From Bacillota bacterium (GTDB lineage: Bacteria > Bacillota > Clostridia > Lachnospirales > Lachnospiraceae): DNA of 64,000 nucleotides. The DNA lies in assembly GCA_023435645.1 (NCBI GenBank), contig JAEYRK010000079.1, forward strand, positions 21,167 through 85,166, written 5' to 3'. The notes beneath the pieces are model-generated. The model did no database searches, had not been told where the DNA came from, and saw only the letters and a program-made list of their open reading frames with translations. Positions 53,901 through 61,391 of this stretch are shown in pieces. The translations under genes and the position numbers were made by a program. The first letter of the stretch is position 1, and each line of letters begins with the position of its first letter.

Positions 53901-53949
53901 AAAGGATTCTTACTGGAATATTATTTCTGTTGGTTTAGCGGGAAAATAG
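47977..53949 (+). CDS. giant secreted xylanase: Big_2 x2, CBM9-like x3, CE1-type esterase, GH10
   Basis: 1990 residues. A signal peptide (about 1-35, ending VANAA) is followed by two bacterial Ig-like Big_2 domains (about 40-206), a beta-rich segment, a Pro/Thr/Ser linker near 430, and CBM9-like modules at about 448-640, 764-960 and 1341-1528. Each module is followed by a helical FIVAR-like spacer, or by the esterase after the second. The esterase (about 1045-1325) has the nucleophile Ser1206 in GGFSQGS and a C-terminal GGTHTWQ histidine. The GH10 catalytic domain (about 1658-1990) has acid/base Glu1800 (DVCNEVV) and nucleophile Glu1906 (ITELDIA). It should cut xylan and remove feruloyl or acetyl esters. 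No SLH, LPXTG or dockerin is visible. Confidence 0.93.
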   Translation: MKKSKILKRIITMLAVISMVFLDLKGSGIQVANAATTKADPVLKESTYRNILVGKSYDFNIKNKPSKSTYQWKSSNKKVAAVNNKGVVKAIATGSSTITCKITSEKGSIILKAKVYVKEPSQNPATKVEINNKIQSMAVGETYDLNKTYTPSKASDAINWTSSDTTVAIVDNKGVVTAFNNGTVTIKATTMNKSCTDKVTIKVSPEVTVSNQKELDQALKAGKASTIIISSKADMELAIPEGNYSGQELIVDAPNASIHNYGVFSKITIRALKDQCWNEYAKGNTLHVFASTCITVEESADCAIIVDESDIKLGLTLNGISKIEALKPCEFDFNGAVKDLPKLNVGTTGVKINTKIALQIYASYQAVLKLETVAAAKSKFTAKDSNAIPKVEGIYRVNVEVNGSILSVGAVTPTGGGGSSYPIATPTPSPSPTPTPPVNVDTDDKGFTSDGRIVAYYGTPRIDGEIDEIWNKAIQIQPPNINNVAVQARATFKLLWDDNALYVLAQVNDPNMTLEPRQAHEKDSIEVFLDEKNDKTSSYGSDDLQFRVNYENAQSAGNGDLSRFYTATKTGEGTYLIEARVELQNVAANNKIYGMDLQVNDGIGTSRAGTITVFDTTDRAWSNPSVFGEVVLTGKKPGDVPGLNPYKLIKLIASAEKMDVTAVVFTASLQAAKDVIAKVTSTQADMDTAYDALNQVITFVNAVTKAAKMDLSVYQTEGVAAVRKAIEDAEKLLEEEDTTAEKLNEAIAALNKAIAALKVNGLNEDGNMVAKFGSPVIDGDIDQVWDKVDFVPAIASGSGSTDTTAKFKVLWDDRALYVLADVTDSALDVTSGTVYNRDCVEIFLDEGNNALENIFDLDDTHYRISCKNSLSADRGSLDRLYTKVAEKKDAEGKVTGYVLEARIALQNPAEGNKIYGMELQLNDAKGGNRTGTLNVFDRTSTAYASPTKFGKVVLSKKADGDVIGFNQYDLLKMVNIANDIELVRYTDATAALVTELVGQAEETIASLDQARVDALCDSLNQAMKALVHKDISEVDPTITKIKEFRRIPADYLTAAAYDANAKGSVVRDYYDTYEYSDAGVPGIAVQKNMLVYLPAGYNAEDKNTKYNVLYLIHGTSEDQNTVFGDANPNVTTVMKKVLDMMIAKGELDPMIVVCPTYRGMESGRLQYEIVNEIMPFIATKYNTYAASGSQDALKAARNHHAVGGFSQGSSCTFTIMRSCFDYFKYYLPISGGPGNTDFTSIVNGYAMTDYYVFASTGTDDIAYSGMVNAIPAMADQKDSEGNPIFNYNADLSVGNLYLLLLPGGTHTWQCVNQYLYNILPDVFFAEKVEDTPPIVTDENGFTAEGRIVGTYGTPKIDGEIDEVWAKAIEIKPRHTNNAAVKATATFKVLWDDTALYVLAQVNDPNMTLEPGQAHEKDSIEVFLDENNDKASSYGSDDLQFRVNYGNVQSAGNGDLSRFSTATMPGEGQYLIEARVALQNLAANNKIYGIELQVNDGIGTSRAGTITLFDTTDSAWRNPAVFGEIVLTGKKPGDVPGMNPYKLQSLIKSAENVDITGFTKGAGAFTARLEAAKAAIDTAASQAPIDAAYQALNDVLNFIGVIRKYASMNLDAIDIGGEVKNAVAAAEDILAKVDASAEEMTQAINAIYTAMESIRSYSLKDVYEGKFYVGAAVHLNGLADAKYTENLLSQYNSITAENDMKPEVLLDQAASQAAGEVICNFTKMDQYCDYAVAHGLKMRGHTFVWHSQTPAWFFREGFNASGAYVDVATMDLRLQQFIDQVFGHIKVKYPDLFYAYDVCNEVVSSMSMGSNNWKTVYGDYSYVTKAFEYARKASEGTGILLYYNDYNEYDAGKPEKILELLEDAKAAGNIDGIGMQSHVNIEYPPMDQYKAAIDKYVAAGYDVQITELDIATRNDGNGPTPTEAMAAKQAQIYKDLFQCYIQYKDYISSVTLWGINDQHSWRGSQNPLIFDREYNEKDSYWNIISVGLAGK
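49318..49890. repeat. internal duplicate, copy 1 (CBM9-like module)
   Basis: Near-identical at nucleotide level to 52000-52560, with long shared stretches such as the part encoding AHEKDSIEVFLDE and YGSDDLQFRVNY. The middle CBM9-like module (50266-50850) is much more diverged. Confidence 0.85.
52000..52560. repeat. internal duplicate, copy 2 (CBM9-like module)
   Basis: Second copy of the 49318-49890 module within the same gene. The high nucleotide identity, including synonymous sites, suggests recent duplication or gene conversion across the intervening esterase. Confidence 0.85.
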
Positions 53950-54022
53950 AAAAACCATGTATCGTTACTGATGAGAAAGTCTTGTGAAGTAATAGTAAAG
54001 TGCACCTCAAAGGTGTAATGAA

Positions 54023-54064
54023 CCCCTAAGGTTAGGTAAATTCTAATCTTAGGGGGATTTTATT
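54023..54064 (+). terminator. terminator of the xylanase gene
   Basis: CCCCTAAGGTTAG pairs with CTAATCTTAGGGG, then GATTTTATT. Confidence 0.85.
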
Positions 54065-54329
54065 AAAAGCTCATTTTTTATGAAATAAAGAATAGACAGT
54101 AAACACCTAATATGGTAATTTCATTCTGTGATAACATGAAAAACAGAGGTGAACGCTATCCGGCACACTTGATATTGCATAATCGGTAATATAAGTGAGA
54201 ACGTGGAAAAGTTGAATAAAATCATAACTCAATAAGAAAAGACAGCTGTTTTAATGGACAGTTTTATTTTCTTTACTCAAATTATGATTTTTATTTCATA
54301 TTCCACGCATATAATATTAAAAATATTAG

Positions 54330-54356
54330 GCTGTGGAATATTCCACAGCTTTTTTT
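54330..54356 (+). terminator. orphan terminator-like hairpin
   Basis: GCTGTGGA ATAT TCCACAGC followed by TTTTTTTG. No gene ends nearby on the plus strand (the xylanase already has its terminator 270 bases earlier), so it may close a small untranslated RNA starting in 54065-54300. The rest of 53950-54552 shows nothing coding. Confidence 0.6.
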
Positions 54357-54552
54357 GTATAAAAATATGGTTCGGGCGTAATAAGACAGAATATATATTG
54401 AAAGGAGTATTGTAAGGACTTATGACCTCAGAACCAAATTTGCATTTTATACAATGAAAATCTAATTCGTGTTATCACAATAATATAAAAATAATAAACA
54501 TGATGGGAACTTAATGTGTGCCGTAGCTAATAAGAAAGGGTAGGATATCATT

Positions 54553-54945
54553 ATGGAAATCTTAAATGCCATGAAAGTTAGAAGATCCGTACGCAAATTT
54601 AAAGACACAGCTATTCCAGATACAATTCTTTATGAAATGTTAGAGGCAGCAAGGCTGGCACCCTCACCGGGGAATTCACAAAGCTATTTATTTGGTGTAA
54701 TAAAAGATCAAGAGATAAAGGAAAAATTAGCTAGAGCTGCAGGTGGACAAATGTGGATAGCCTCAGCACCAGTAGTTTTTGCTTGCTGCGCTGATTTAAG
54801 CTGGGATATTGCAGAGCAAGCAGAGGATGATTTTGGGGTTATTGTAAATAAACTCAGATTCAATAATGAATTTCTAAAATACATATGTGAATATCCTGAT
54901 CGGAAAGCACGAGTGACTCTTTTCGAAAATGGAACAAGTAGCTAG
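54553..54945 (+). pseudogene. truncated nitroreductase-family protein
   Basis: 130 residues: NAMKVRRSVRKFKDTAIPD, AARLAPSPGNSQSYLFGVI and ASAPVVFACCADLSWD are the N-terminal half of a nitroreductase. The frame stops after FENGTSS, where family members continue for about 50 residues with the second flavin-binding part (as GTVWIGVYTNPG in the 41403 gene). Following sequence does not resume in another frame, so the 3' end was replaced, not merely frameshifted. The start has AAAGGGTAGGAT. Confidence 0.7.
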
Positions 54946-55104
54946 ACCCATGAGGCACTTATGTTTAGTTGAAAAGCTAGATGTGTGTGCCTTGTTTGCT
55001 GCTTATATAATGATATACATTTTATAAACGTGGTGTAAAGGAAAAATTGAAAAATATCATATTGTTAATTTTTGGTTACCGGTGTGAGAATCATAGATTA
55101 TTTT

Positions 55105-55140
55105 ACGATTCGTGCGGTAGGAGACACGATTCGTGCGGTA
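55105..55140. repeat. 15-bp direct repeat ACGATTCGTGCGGTA
   Basis: Two perfect copies (55105-55119 and 55126-55140) six bases apart in an otherwise AT-rich gap. Possible binding site or duplication scar. Confidence 0.8.
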
Positions 55141-55241
55141 AATGGTTTTATCCCTGCAAAATGTGCTATTATTCAAGCAGATATACGAAATACTACTTGT
55201 ATAAATTTACTGTCTTTGAAGGTGGTGGAATAGAGGGTGTA

Positions 55242-55316
55242 ATGAGAAAAATATTATTAAGAGCTGTGGTATTTATAATGATGCTGTCGATGTTTAATTC
55301 TGTCTTTGCACTGTAG
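55242..55316 (+). CDS. 24-residue signal-peptide-like ORF
   Basis: MRKILLRAVVFIMMLSMFNS then VFAL and a stop, preceded by AGAGGGTGTA. It looks like a signal peptide without a mature protein and ends 33 bases before the next secreted-protein gene. It may be a remnant of a lost gene or a leader ORF. The frame is open upstream to 55047 but with implausible composition. Confidence 0.35.
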   Translation: MRKILLRAVVFIMMLSMFNSVFAL

Positions 55317-55349
55317 AATGAGAACATACAAATGAAGGAGGATTAAATA

Positions 55350-58145
55350 ATGAACGCAAGAAAAATATTTAAGGAAAAGTACAGAAATCGGCTACTTAGT
55401 TGTATTTTGGCATTAGCGATGGTAATTACATCCATTAGTTTGCCACAGATGACGCAGACAGTAAATGCTGCAGATGTTTCTACATCATCTTCTTTAGAAG
55501 GACAACAGTCTGTAGCTGCATTAACAACGGGTGATTCGTCAACCGTAAATTGGACTAGAGTACCTATTTCAACTAGTCATATGACAGAGATAGTATTTGA
55601 CAAAAATGGGGGAAATGATTATAGTTTTGAAGAGGCTTTTCGTATTGCAAAGGAAAAATTAGGTGATGCTCCAGGAACTGTTACTGTAGCTTATAAAATG
55701 GATCCATATGATACATATCATTGTGTATTCTCAAATTCTGCAGGATGGGATAATAGTTCTGGAACTCGTACGCTTGAATTTTTAAAAAATCAGGCCAAGG
55801 GTGGATATGTTAAAGTTTATATTATCGGGACAATAGTCGAAGGCGGACATAGTTGGAATTATGTAGCAACAGGTAACAGAATTACAGCAAGTAGTACATG
55901 TCACACACAGGATGATTGTTCATTCAAGAGTACAGGAGTGAAGATGGTTGAGTTGACTTTATCAGCCACATCAATGACCTATTCCGGTAGTGCGGCTGAA
56001 GTTACAGTAGGTTCTCCTAGTCAGCAGGCTGCATGGAAAGCTGTATTTGGTGAAAACAATATACCTACCGTTCACTATGTAGGTAGAGATGATACAAAAC
56101 TTGATGATACAACTGATGCTCCTACAGCAGTGGGAAAATATACAGCAAAGATTACAGTGGATACAGCAACAGCAACAATAAATTATGAAATAAATGAGGC
56201 AGAACCTGTAGTTCCTACGATTGAACAGCAGCCAGAATCAAAAACAGTAACCGCAGGAGATACAGCAACATTCTCAGTTTCTGCAAGTGTTTCTGACGGC
56301 GGCACACTGAGCTATCAGTGGTATATCGACAGAAAGACAGGAAGCTTTGTTGCAATAGATGGAGCAACTAACGCTAGCTACATAACTTCTACAACAACAG
56401 ATTATAACGGATATAAGTATTATTGCAAGGTTACAAACACCAAGAATTCACAGACAAAGTATGTAAACTCAAATACAGTAGAACTTACTGTAAATGATGC
56501 AACACCAACCCATACCCATAACTATGAAACAACAAGGAGTAGCGATGCGACCCAGCATTGGCATGCTTGTACTGATACAACTGGAAGCTGTGATATACCA
56601 AAGAAGGATATAGCAAATCATACATGGATTAATGGGAGCTGTTCAATATGTGAATTTGTATGTGCACATGGTGGAGCAACAAGTGGAGTCTGCGCAACAT
56701 GTGGTAAGAATTTAGGAAGTTCTGGTGAACCAACACCAACGCCTCCAACACCCACGACGCCTCCAACACCCACGACGCCTCCAACACCTACGACTCCCAC
56801 AACACCATCAATACCCATAACACCCACAGAGAGCTATACCATTCTGATAAATAATGTGAACACGATCAAGGTTGAAGCAGAGATCAAGAGCGGAACAGCT
56901 AATGTATCTGAGATCACAACCGAAACGATGGATAAGGTAATAAACAACCCTGATAAGGAATCAAAGGTAGATACGATCACAATCGATCTTTCCGGAGCGA
57001 AACAGGAGGTTAGAGGTGTCACCTTCAGTAAGAAAACAGTAGAGACGCTGGAAAAGATAACTGCTGACAAGGATAACGGCATTGAGACAGTAACCATGGT
57101 GCTTTCCAATGCAACCGTCATACTGGATCATAAGACCTTGGCAACACTGATTGATCAAACAAAAGGTTCTCAGGTTGAAATTGTGATAGCATATACACAG
57201 CAGAAAAATCTGAATATTGCACAGCAAGCCACATTAAATGAGTATCATGTAGCAACGACCTTTGAGGCGTACATCACAAGTGATGGTCAATATATCCATG
57301 ATTTTAATGGTGGCAGTGTAGTTCTTTTCATTGACTTTACACCGGAGGCAGGAAAGGACACAAGCTATTATCATTTGGTCTATGTAGCAGATAACGGAAA
57401 CTTAACACATTACAAGACAAAGTACGAAAATGATAAGCTGATATTTACGACAACGCACTTTTCTGATTTTGCGATCATATATGATACAAACGTGAAGAAC
57501 GAGATTGAGGAACAGCCGAAAGAGGATGAAAAGAAGGACGTCAGCACCGACACAGATACGAAAGTGACGATTGATACGAGCTACCGTAAGTTGCGTCTAC
57601 GCGTTCCGACCAGTACCAAGACAAGCAATGTTTTGAAATGGACGAAGGTAAGTGGGGCAGATGGGTATGTTATCTATGGTAATGAGTGTAACACGAAGGA
57701 AAAGACCCACGAGATGATACAGCAGGTAGAGATTAAGAATGGTGCAACAACCACATGGGTTGACAAGGGCCTTACAGAGGGCACTTATTACAAGTATTAC
57801 ATCAAAGCCTACAAGCTTGTAAACGGCGAAAAAGTTTGGCTTGCCAAGTCCAAAGTGGTACATTCCACCACGACCAGCGGCAAATATGGCAATGCAGAGT
57901 CTGTTAAGGTTAATAAGACTTCACTCTCACTGGCAGTCGATAAGAAATTTAATATCAAGGCAGAGCAGATTAAATATGATTTGCCAATCAAGAAGCATAG
58001 AGAGATTAAATTCGAGAGCAGCAACAGCAAGGTTGCGTCCGTAAGCAGCACGGGCGTGATCAAAGCAAAGAGCAAAGGCACCTGCTACATTTATGTATAT
58101 GCGCAAAATGGAATGTATCAAAAAATAATGGTTACTGTAAAGTAA
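55350..58145 (+). CDS. secreted multidomain surface protein (Ig-like, zinc-type Cys/His, Fn3, Big_2)
   Basis: 931 residues. The signal peptide ends near NAADV (about 40). A beta-rich N-terminal region with an MBG-like block (MTYSGSAAEVTVG, GKYTAKITVD) precedes an Ig-like domain at about 290-380 (QPESKTVTAGDTATFSV, YQWYIDRKTGSF). A Cys/His-rich segment follows (WINGSCSICEFVCAHGGATS), then a Pro-Thr linker (450-490) encoded by an 18-bp tandem repeat, a domain of about 200 residues, a fibronectin-III-like domain (LRVPTSTKTSNVLKWTKVSG) and a C-terminal Big_2 domain. No enzyme motif or cell-wall anchor was seen; an adhesin or polysaccharide-binding role is inferred. AAGGAGGATTAAATA precedes the start. 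Confidence 0.8.
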   Translation: MNARKIFKEKYRNRLLSCILALAMVITSISLPQMTQTVNAADVSTSSSLEGQQSVAALTTGDSSTVNWTRVPISTSHMTEIVFDKNGGNDYSFEEAFRIAKEKLGDAPGTVTVAYKMDPYDTYHCVFSNSAGWDNSSGTRTLEFLKNQAKGGYVKVYIIGTIVEGGHSWNYVATGNRITASSTCHTQDDCSFKSTGVKMVELTLSATSMTYSGSAAEVTVGSPSQQAAWKAVFGENNIPTVHYVGRDDTKLDDTTDAPTAVGKYTAKITVDTATATINYEINEAEPVVPTIEQQPESKTVTAGDTATFSVSASVSDGGTLSYQWYIDRKTGSFVAIDGATNASYITSTTTDYNGYKYYCKVTNTKNSQTKYVNSNTVELTVNDATPTHTHNYETTRSSDATQHWHACTDTTGSCDIPKKDIANHTWINGSCSICEFVCAHGGATSGVCATCGKNLGSSGEPTPTPPTPTTPPTPTTPPTPTTPTTPSIPITPTESYTILINNVNTIKVEAEIKSGTANVSEITTETMDKVINNPDKESKVDTITIDLSGAKQEVRGVTFSKKTVETLEKITADKDNGIETVTMVLSNATVILDHKTLATLIDQTKGSQVEIVIAYTQQKNLNIAQQATLNEYHVATTFEAYITSDGQYIHDFNGGSVVLFIDFTPEAGKDTSYYHLVYVADNGNLTHYKTKYENDKLIFTTTHFSDFAIIYDTNVKNEIEEQPKEDEKKDVSTDTDTKVTIDTSYRKLRLRVPTSTKTSNVLKWTKVSGADGYVIYGNECNTKEKTHEMIQQVEIKNGATTTWVDKGLTEGTYYKYYIKAYKLVNGEKVWLAKSKVVHSTTTSGKYGNAESVKVNKTSLSLAVDKKFNIKAEQIKYDLPIKKHREIKFESSNSKVASVSSTGVIKAKSKGTCYIYVYAQNGMYQKIMVTVK
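56741..56794. repeat. 18-bp minisatellite in the Pro-Thr linker
   Basis: Three copies of GCCTCCAACACCCACGAC, the third with one substitution. It encodes repeated PPTPTT and may vary in number between strains. Confidence 0.9.
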
Positions 58146-58150
58146 AGAAA

Positions 58151-58188
58151 AGCCACTTATCTTAGTTTTTAAGATAGGTGGCTTATTT
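58151..58188 (+). terminator. terminator of the surface-protein gene
   Basis: AGCCACTTATCTTA pairs with TAAGATAGGTGGCT, then TATTTG. The short T-tract makes efficiency uncertain. Confidence 0.75.
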
Positions 58189-58300
58189 GTAATAAAGGCT
58201 CTATGTATGAATAAGCCTCCCCCTCAAGTTAAATGTAGGTTTTGGTCGCCGTTCACTTCTGGAGAGGCTATTATAGATATATTTTATTACAAAAATTAAA

Positions 58301-58789
58301 TTATTCGCCTTTGTACGCTTTTTCAAGTTCGCTTATAATCAGTTTACCTTCCATACTAAGCATAGCTGCACTAACCCGATCGGCTTTTGCTGGGTCTGGA
58401 TCACGCATCATGATATCTAGCCTCTCCGGTATAATCTGCCATGTCAATCCATATTTGTCCTTGAGCCAGCCACATGACATTATTTCGCCGCCTTCGGAAA
58501 GCACATCCCAAAGATGATCGATTTCTTCCTGAGTTTTGCAGTATACCGCTATTGAGATAGCCTCACTAAACGTAAATATTGGGCCGCCATTTAACGCAGT
58601 AAAGTTTTGGCCATTCAGTTCAAAGTCTATTGATGATACTTCTCCGGGTTTCTTTCCAGCTGCTTCAGCCACTGACTCTGTGAGGTACGATGTGTTTATT
58701 ATTTTTGCATTTTCAAACAGCGAAACATAAAGCTCTACCGCTTCCTTTGCCTGGTCGTTAAACCAAAGAAATGTTACTATTTTCCTCAT
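58301..58789 (-). CDS. VOC-family PhnB-like protein
   Basis: 162 residues with the paired beta-alpha-beta-beta-beta units of the glyoxalase/bleomycin-resistance (VOC) fold, PhnB branch (often labelled 3-demethylubiquinone methyltransferase-like without evidence). FLWFNDQAKEAVELYVSLF and CGWLKDKYGLTWQIIPERL are the signatures. ATG 58789 follows AGGAGGTTCGT; an earlier in-frame codon exists. Enzymatic function unknown. Confidence 0.88.
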   Translation of the reverse strand: MRKIVTFLWFNDQAKEAVELYVSLFENAKIINTSYLTESVAEAAGKKPGEVSSIDFELNGQNFTALNGGPIFTFSEAISIAVYCKTQEEIDHLWDVLSEGGEIMSCGWLKDKYGLTWQIIPERLDIMMRDPDPAKADRVSAAMLSMEGKLIISELEKAYKGE

Positions 58790-59162
58790 ACGAACCTCCT
58801 TAGCTAGATCGATAATTACCACAATCATGATAGTAGCAAATTCAGTTTATCATGTTAAATTGCACTGTTCAAGGATTTTTGTAACATTACTACCTAATTT
58901 ATCCAAACCAAACCTTGCTTCATACGGAGTGTGGGAAAATAAAACTTAAAATTGTTTACATTTAATGGTTTCAATCTTTCTCTTTAGAATTATCAACTAA
59001 CTAAAAAATTAGATAACTAATTGAAAAATATAGATAAATATTATAAGATGAAGTACGGAGGCGATTTTTTCTGAATGGCATGCGAAATTATGATTGAACT
59101 CAGACTTGAATATTAGCGAAACAGTCTGACAATGATTAAAGTATACACTAAGGGGTGGAAAA
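58790..59162. other. divergent intergenic region
   Basis: 373 AT-rich bases between the VOC gene and the DUF4865 gene. I see several weak -10-like hexamers and the pair AACTAACTAAAAAATTAG / GATAACTAATTG near 58995-59025, but no convincing promoter pair, hairpin or ORF. AAGGGGTGG before 59163 is a ribosome-binding site. Confidence 0.4.
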
Positions 59163-59711
59163 ATGATTGCATCACAATATAAGATAATTTTACCTAGTAA
59201 CTATGACATGGATATAATAAGGAAGAGAGTCGAGGATAATGGTTATAAAACAGATGGATTTTATGGTCTAAAGTTTAAAATATATTTAATCACGGAAAAG
59301 GGTAAAAATAACAATTTACAAAATAGTTATTCTCCTTTATATCTTTGGAAAGATAGTGAAGGATTAAATAAATTCTTATTTGAAGGATTTTATGATAACA
59401 TTATAACATCATTTGGATGGCAGAACGTAAATATAGGAATACCATTAATTGATACGACAACGCAAAGAATTATAGAAAAAAACTTCTTGTTAGAAATAAT
59501 AGGAGAAATAGATCCGCAAGAAAGCCTAAATAACTTAAAAAATAATATCAGAGAAGCGATACCAAAAATTGAAAATGCAGAGTATGTAGTAATTTATAAT
59601 CCAGATAAATGGAAATACCATGTGTTTTATTTTATAGATGATGTAAGAAAAGTGAAAGCAGAAAAAGGTGTAGTTTATAACATACTTCATATATCACAAG
59701 AAAACGGTTGA
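59163..59711 (+). CDS. DUF4865 family protein
   Basis: 182 residues beginning MIASQYKIILPSNYDMDIIR, with DGFYGLKFKIYLITEKGK, YSPLYLWKDSEGLNKFLFEG and SFGWQNVNIGIPL, the pattern I know as DUF4865, a small cytoplasmic family often beside MarR/TetR regulators and monooxygenase-like genes. No catalytic residues can be named. Monocistronic. Confidence 0.78.
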   Translation: MIASQYKIILPSNYDMDIIRKRVEDNGYKTDGFYGLKFKIYLITEKGKNNNLQNSYSPLYLWKDSEGLNKFLFEGFYDNIITSFGWQNVNIGIPLIDTTTQRIIEKNFLLEIIGEIDPQESLNNLKNNIREAIPKIENAEYVVIYNPDKWKYHVFYFIDDVRKVKAEKGVVYNILHISQENG

Positions 59712-59764
59712 TATATTCTCAAGAATCCCGATGCGTTCATCATAATTGTATCATTTACTATTAA

Positions 59765-59803
59765 AGCCGCTAGGTGATTTTTTTCGCTTAGCGGCTGTTT
59801 TTT
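59765..59803 (+). terminator. terminator of the DUF4865 gene
   Basis: AGCCGCTA and TAGCGGCT stem, followed by GTTTTTT. The remaining gap to 59972 holds a run of eight G near 59850 but no gene. Confidence 0.88.
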
Positions 59804-59972
59804 GTGAGAATATCTGGTCAAATAAGTGATTTCTGTCCTTAGGTAGTTAGGGGGGGGTAATCCCTTAAAGACGTGCATTCAGTAACCTACCAACACCTAT
59901 CAACAGGCTCACAGCAAAAGTGATAAGAGTATAGGCCGATACTGTGAATTTGGGTTCAGTTCTAATCATCTC

Positions 59973-60494
59973 TTAAAAATATTTCCCATAATTTCCGCCT
60001 GGAAAAGGCTCATGTGGTGTTATTATTCTGGGCCACAATCCGTTTTCTGTGATGAGATATCCCATAATCATGCCAATGTGCATATCGAGATGCCGATGCT
60101 GTCCCAAGATTAGTCTAAATTTTGAATGGGAACAGTCTGGCGGATTACTTAAGAGTTCCTTATCATTTAAAGCATTTAAATAGCTATTAACTTTACTTTC
60201 AATCTCTATTAGATAATTGTTAAGGAGTTCTCTGGATAAGGATTCCTTGGATTTTATGTCCAAATTGTCCAATCCGTCTTTATGGAATGGAGGTTCTTCA
60301 TATCTGTTGGGGTTAATGTAAGATTTATCAAATGAGTGTAACGTGTGATAGATATGTTTCCATAAAGGCATATCACAGTATTTTTTATTCCAAAGTTCCT
60401 CTGGAATACATTGAATGACATTTTTCAAACTCCAAATACTTCGCTGTGTTTGATCGCGGATTGTCGCTACAAAGACGTTATTCTCGTAGTTCAT
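59973..60494 (-). CDS. DinB-superfamily protein
   Basis: 173 residues predicted as a four-helix bundle with metal-binding histidines in LWKHIYHTLHSFDKSY and LILGQHRHLDMHIGMIMGYL. The superfamily includes thiol-dependent transferases and DNA-damage-linked proteins of unclear role. No SOS box was seen upstream. It lies downstream of the DJ-1/PfpI gene in the same direction with an 87-base gap. Confidence 0.85.
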   Translation of the reverse strand: MNYENNVFVATIRDQTQRSIWSLKNVIQCIPEELWNKKYCDMPLWKHIYHTLHSFDKSYINPNRYEEPPFHKDGLDNLDIKSKESLSRELLNNYLIEIESKVNSYLNALNDKELLSNPPDCSHSKFRLILGQHRHLDMHIGMIMGYLITENGLWPRIITPHEPFPGGNYGKYF

Positions 60495-60581
60495 ATTCCA
60501 TCCCTTCTATATCCATAGGATATTATATTGCAGTTTGTTGATAGATGAAGTTCTCTATCGCCTCATACTGTTTCCAGCTAT

Positions 60582-61238
60582 TTAAGCATGATATGCAATA
60601 TCATCACGATAATTTTCATAGGCTTTGTGGTATTCCATAATTCGAGCCACGTCGCTAATAAATATTTCGTCATACCCAGCTCTGCGAAGCAAATGTAATC
60701 CTACTTCCATGCCAGCGGATATGCCCCCTCCAGTGATGATACGACCAGAATCCACAACTCGTGCACGGCTGACTTTACAAGCTGGTGCGAGTTGAGATAA
60801 TCTGTCAATCGGGACCATTCCCATTGGGCTTGCTTCTAATTTATCCGGCTCTTTTCTACTTGTAGCTGAAAGTCCATCAAGAAGTCCCATCTGGGCATAT
60901 ATCCATGAGCCTGTACACACACTTGTGATAAGCGTGTCATTCGGAAGCGAACGGATATATTGATGGAGTCGTTGATTATACAACTCCTGCCTAGTTCCAT
61001 ATCCGCCAGGAATTAAGAAGGCATCAATTGATGGGTTATCCAAAAAGCTGTAATTGGGAATGACAGTGAGTCCTGCCTGTGTTTGAATCGGCCTATGGGC
61101 ATCGGCAATAAAAAAAGCATCTAATGATGGGTCGAGTCTTCTTGCTACAGAAAAAACCCCATATGGAGCTGCGTAGTCTATTATTTCAGCGTCTTTGAAA
61201 ATATAGATACCCAATCGAAAACCATTCATTTTTGACAT
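60582..61238 (-). CDS. DJ-1/PfpI (GATase1-like) family protein
   Basis: 218 residues with the flavodoxin-like GATase1 fold. FLIPGGYGTRQELYN provides the conserved Glu region and the nucleophile elbow Cys is in LITSVCTGSWIYAQMGLLDG. Close relatives include isonitrile-hydratase-like and AraC-linked GATase1 proteins; the substrate is unknown. GGAGGACATTTTT precedes the start. It is divergent from the TetR gene and its promoter contains a dyad, so repression by that regulator is likely. Confidence 0.9.
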   Translation of the reverse strand: MSKMNGFRLGIYIFKDAEIIDYAAPYGVFSVARRLDPSLDAFFIADAHRPIQTQAGLTVIPNYSFLDNPSIDAFLIPGGYGTRQELYNQRLHQYIRSLPNDTLITSVCTGSWIYAQMGLLDGLSATSRKEPDKLEASPMGMVPIDRLSQLAPACKVSRARVVDSGRIITGGGISAGMEVGLHLLRRAGYDEIFISDVARIMEYHKAYENYRDDIAYHA

Positions 61239-61260
61239 AAAAATGTCCTCCTTTTCTTGG

Positions 61261-61278
61261 GTAGAACGATGGTTCTAC
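61261..61278. promoter_or_regulatory. operator-like dyad 1
   Basis: GTAGAAC GATG GTTCTAC, perfect 7-bp arms, between the DJ-1 start codon and its promoter. Confidence 0.65.
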
Positions 61279-61297
61279 TTCGTGATAGTATCGTACT

Positions 61298-61319
61298 ATA
61301 ACGATCGTTCTATTGTCAA
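61298..61319 (-). promoter_or_regulatory. operator-like dyad 2 inside the DJ-1 gene promoter
   Basis: The core AACGATCGTT (61300-61309) is a perfect palindrome related to dyad 1 (both contain AGAACGAT). It directly follows a minus-strand TTGACA (complement at 61314-61319), so a bound TetR-type protein would block RNA polymerase. Confidence 0.65.
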
Positions 61320-61391
61320 GCTTTTTTATTTTCTTTATGTAGAAAAATCCACAGACATATGCTAGAATTAAGAAATTAAGGAGGGGTGTCT

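Noticed and set aside
55047..55316. 89-codon ORF upstream of the surface protein
   Set aside because: Cysteine/tyrosine-rich unlikely composition and no good ribosome-binding site at its first codon; only the last 24 codons (from 55242) have a plausible start.
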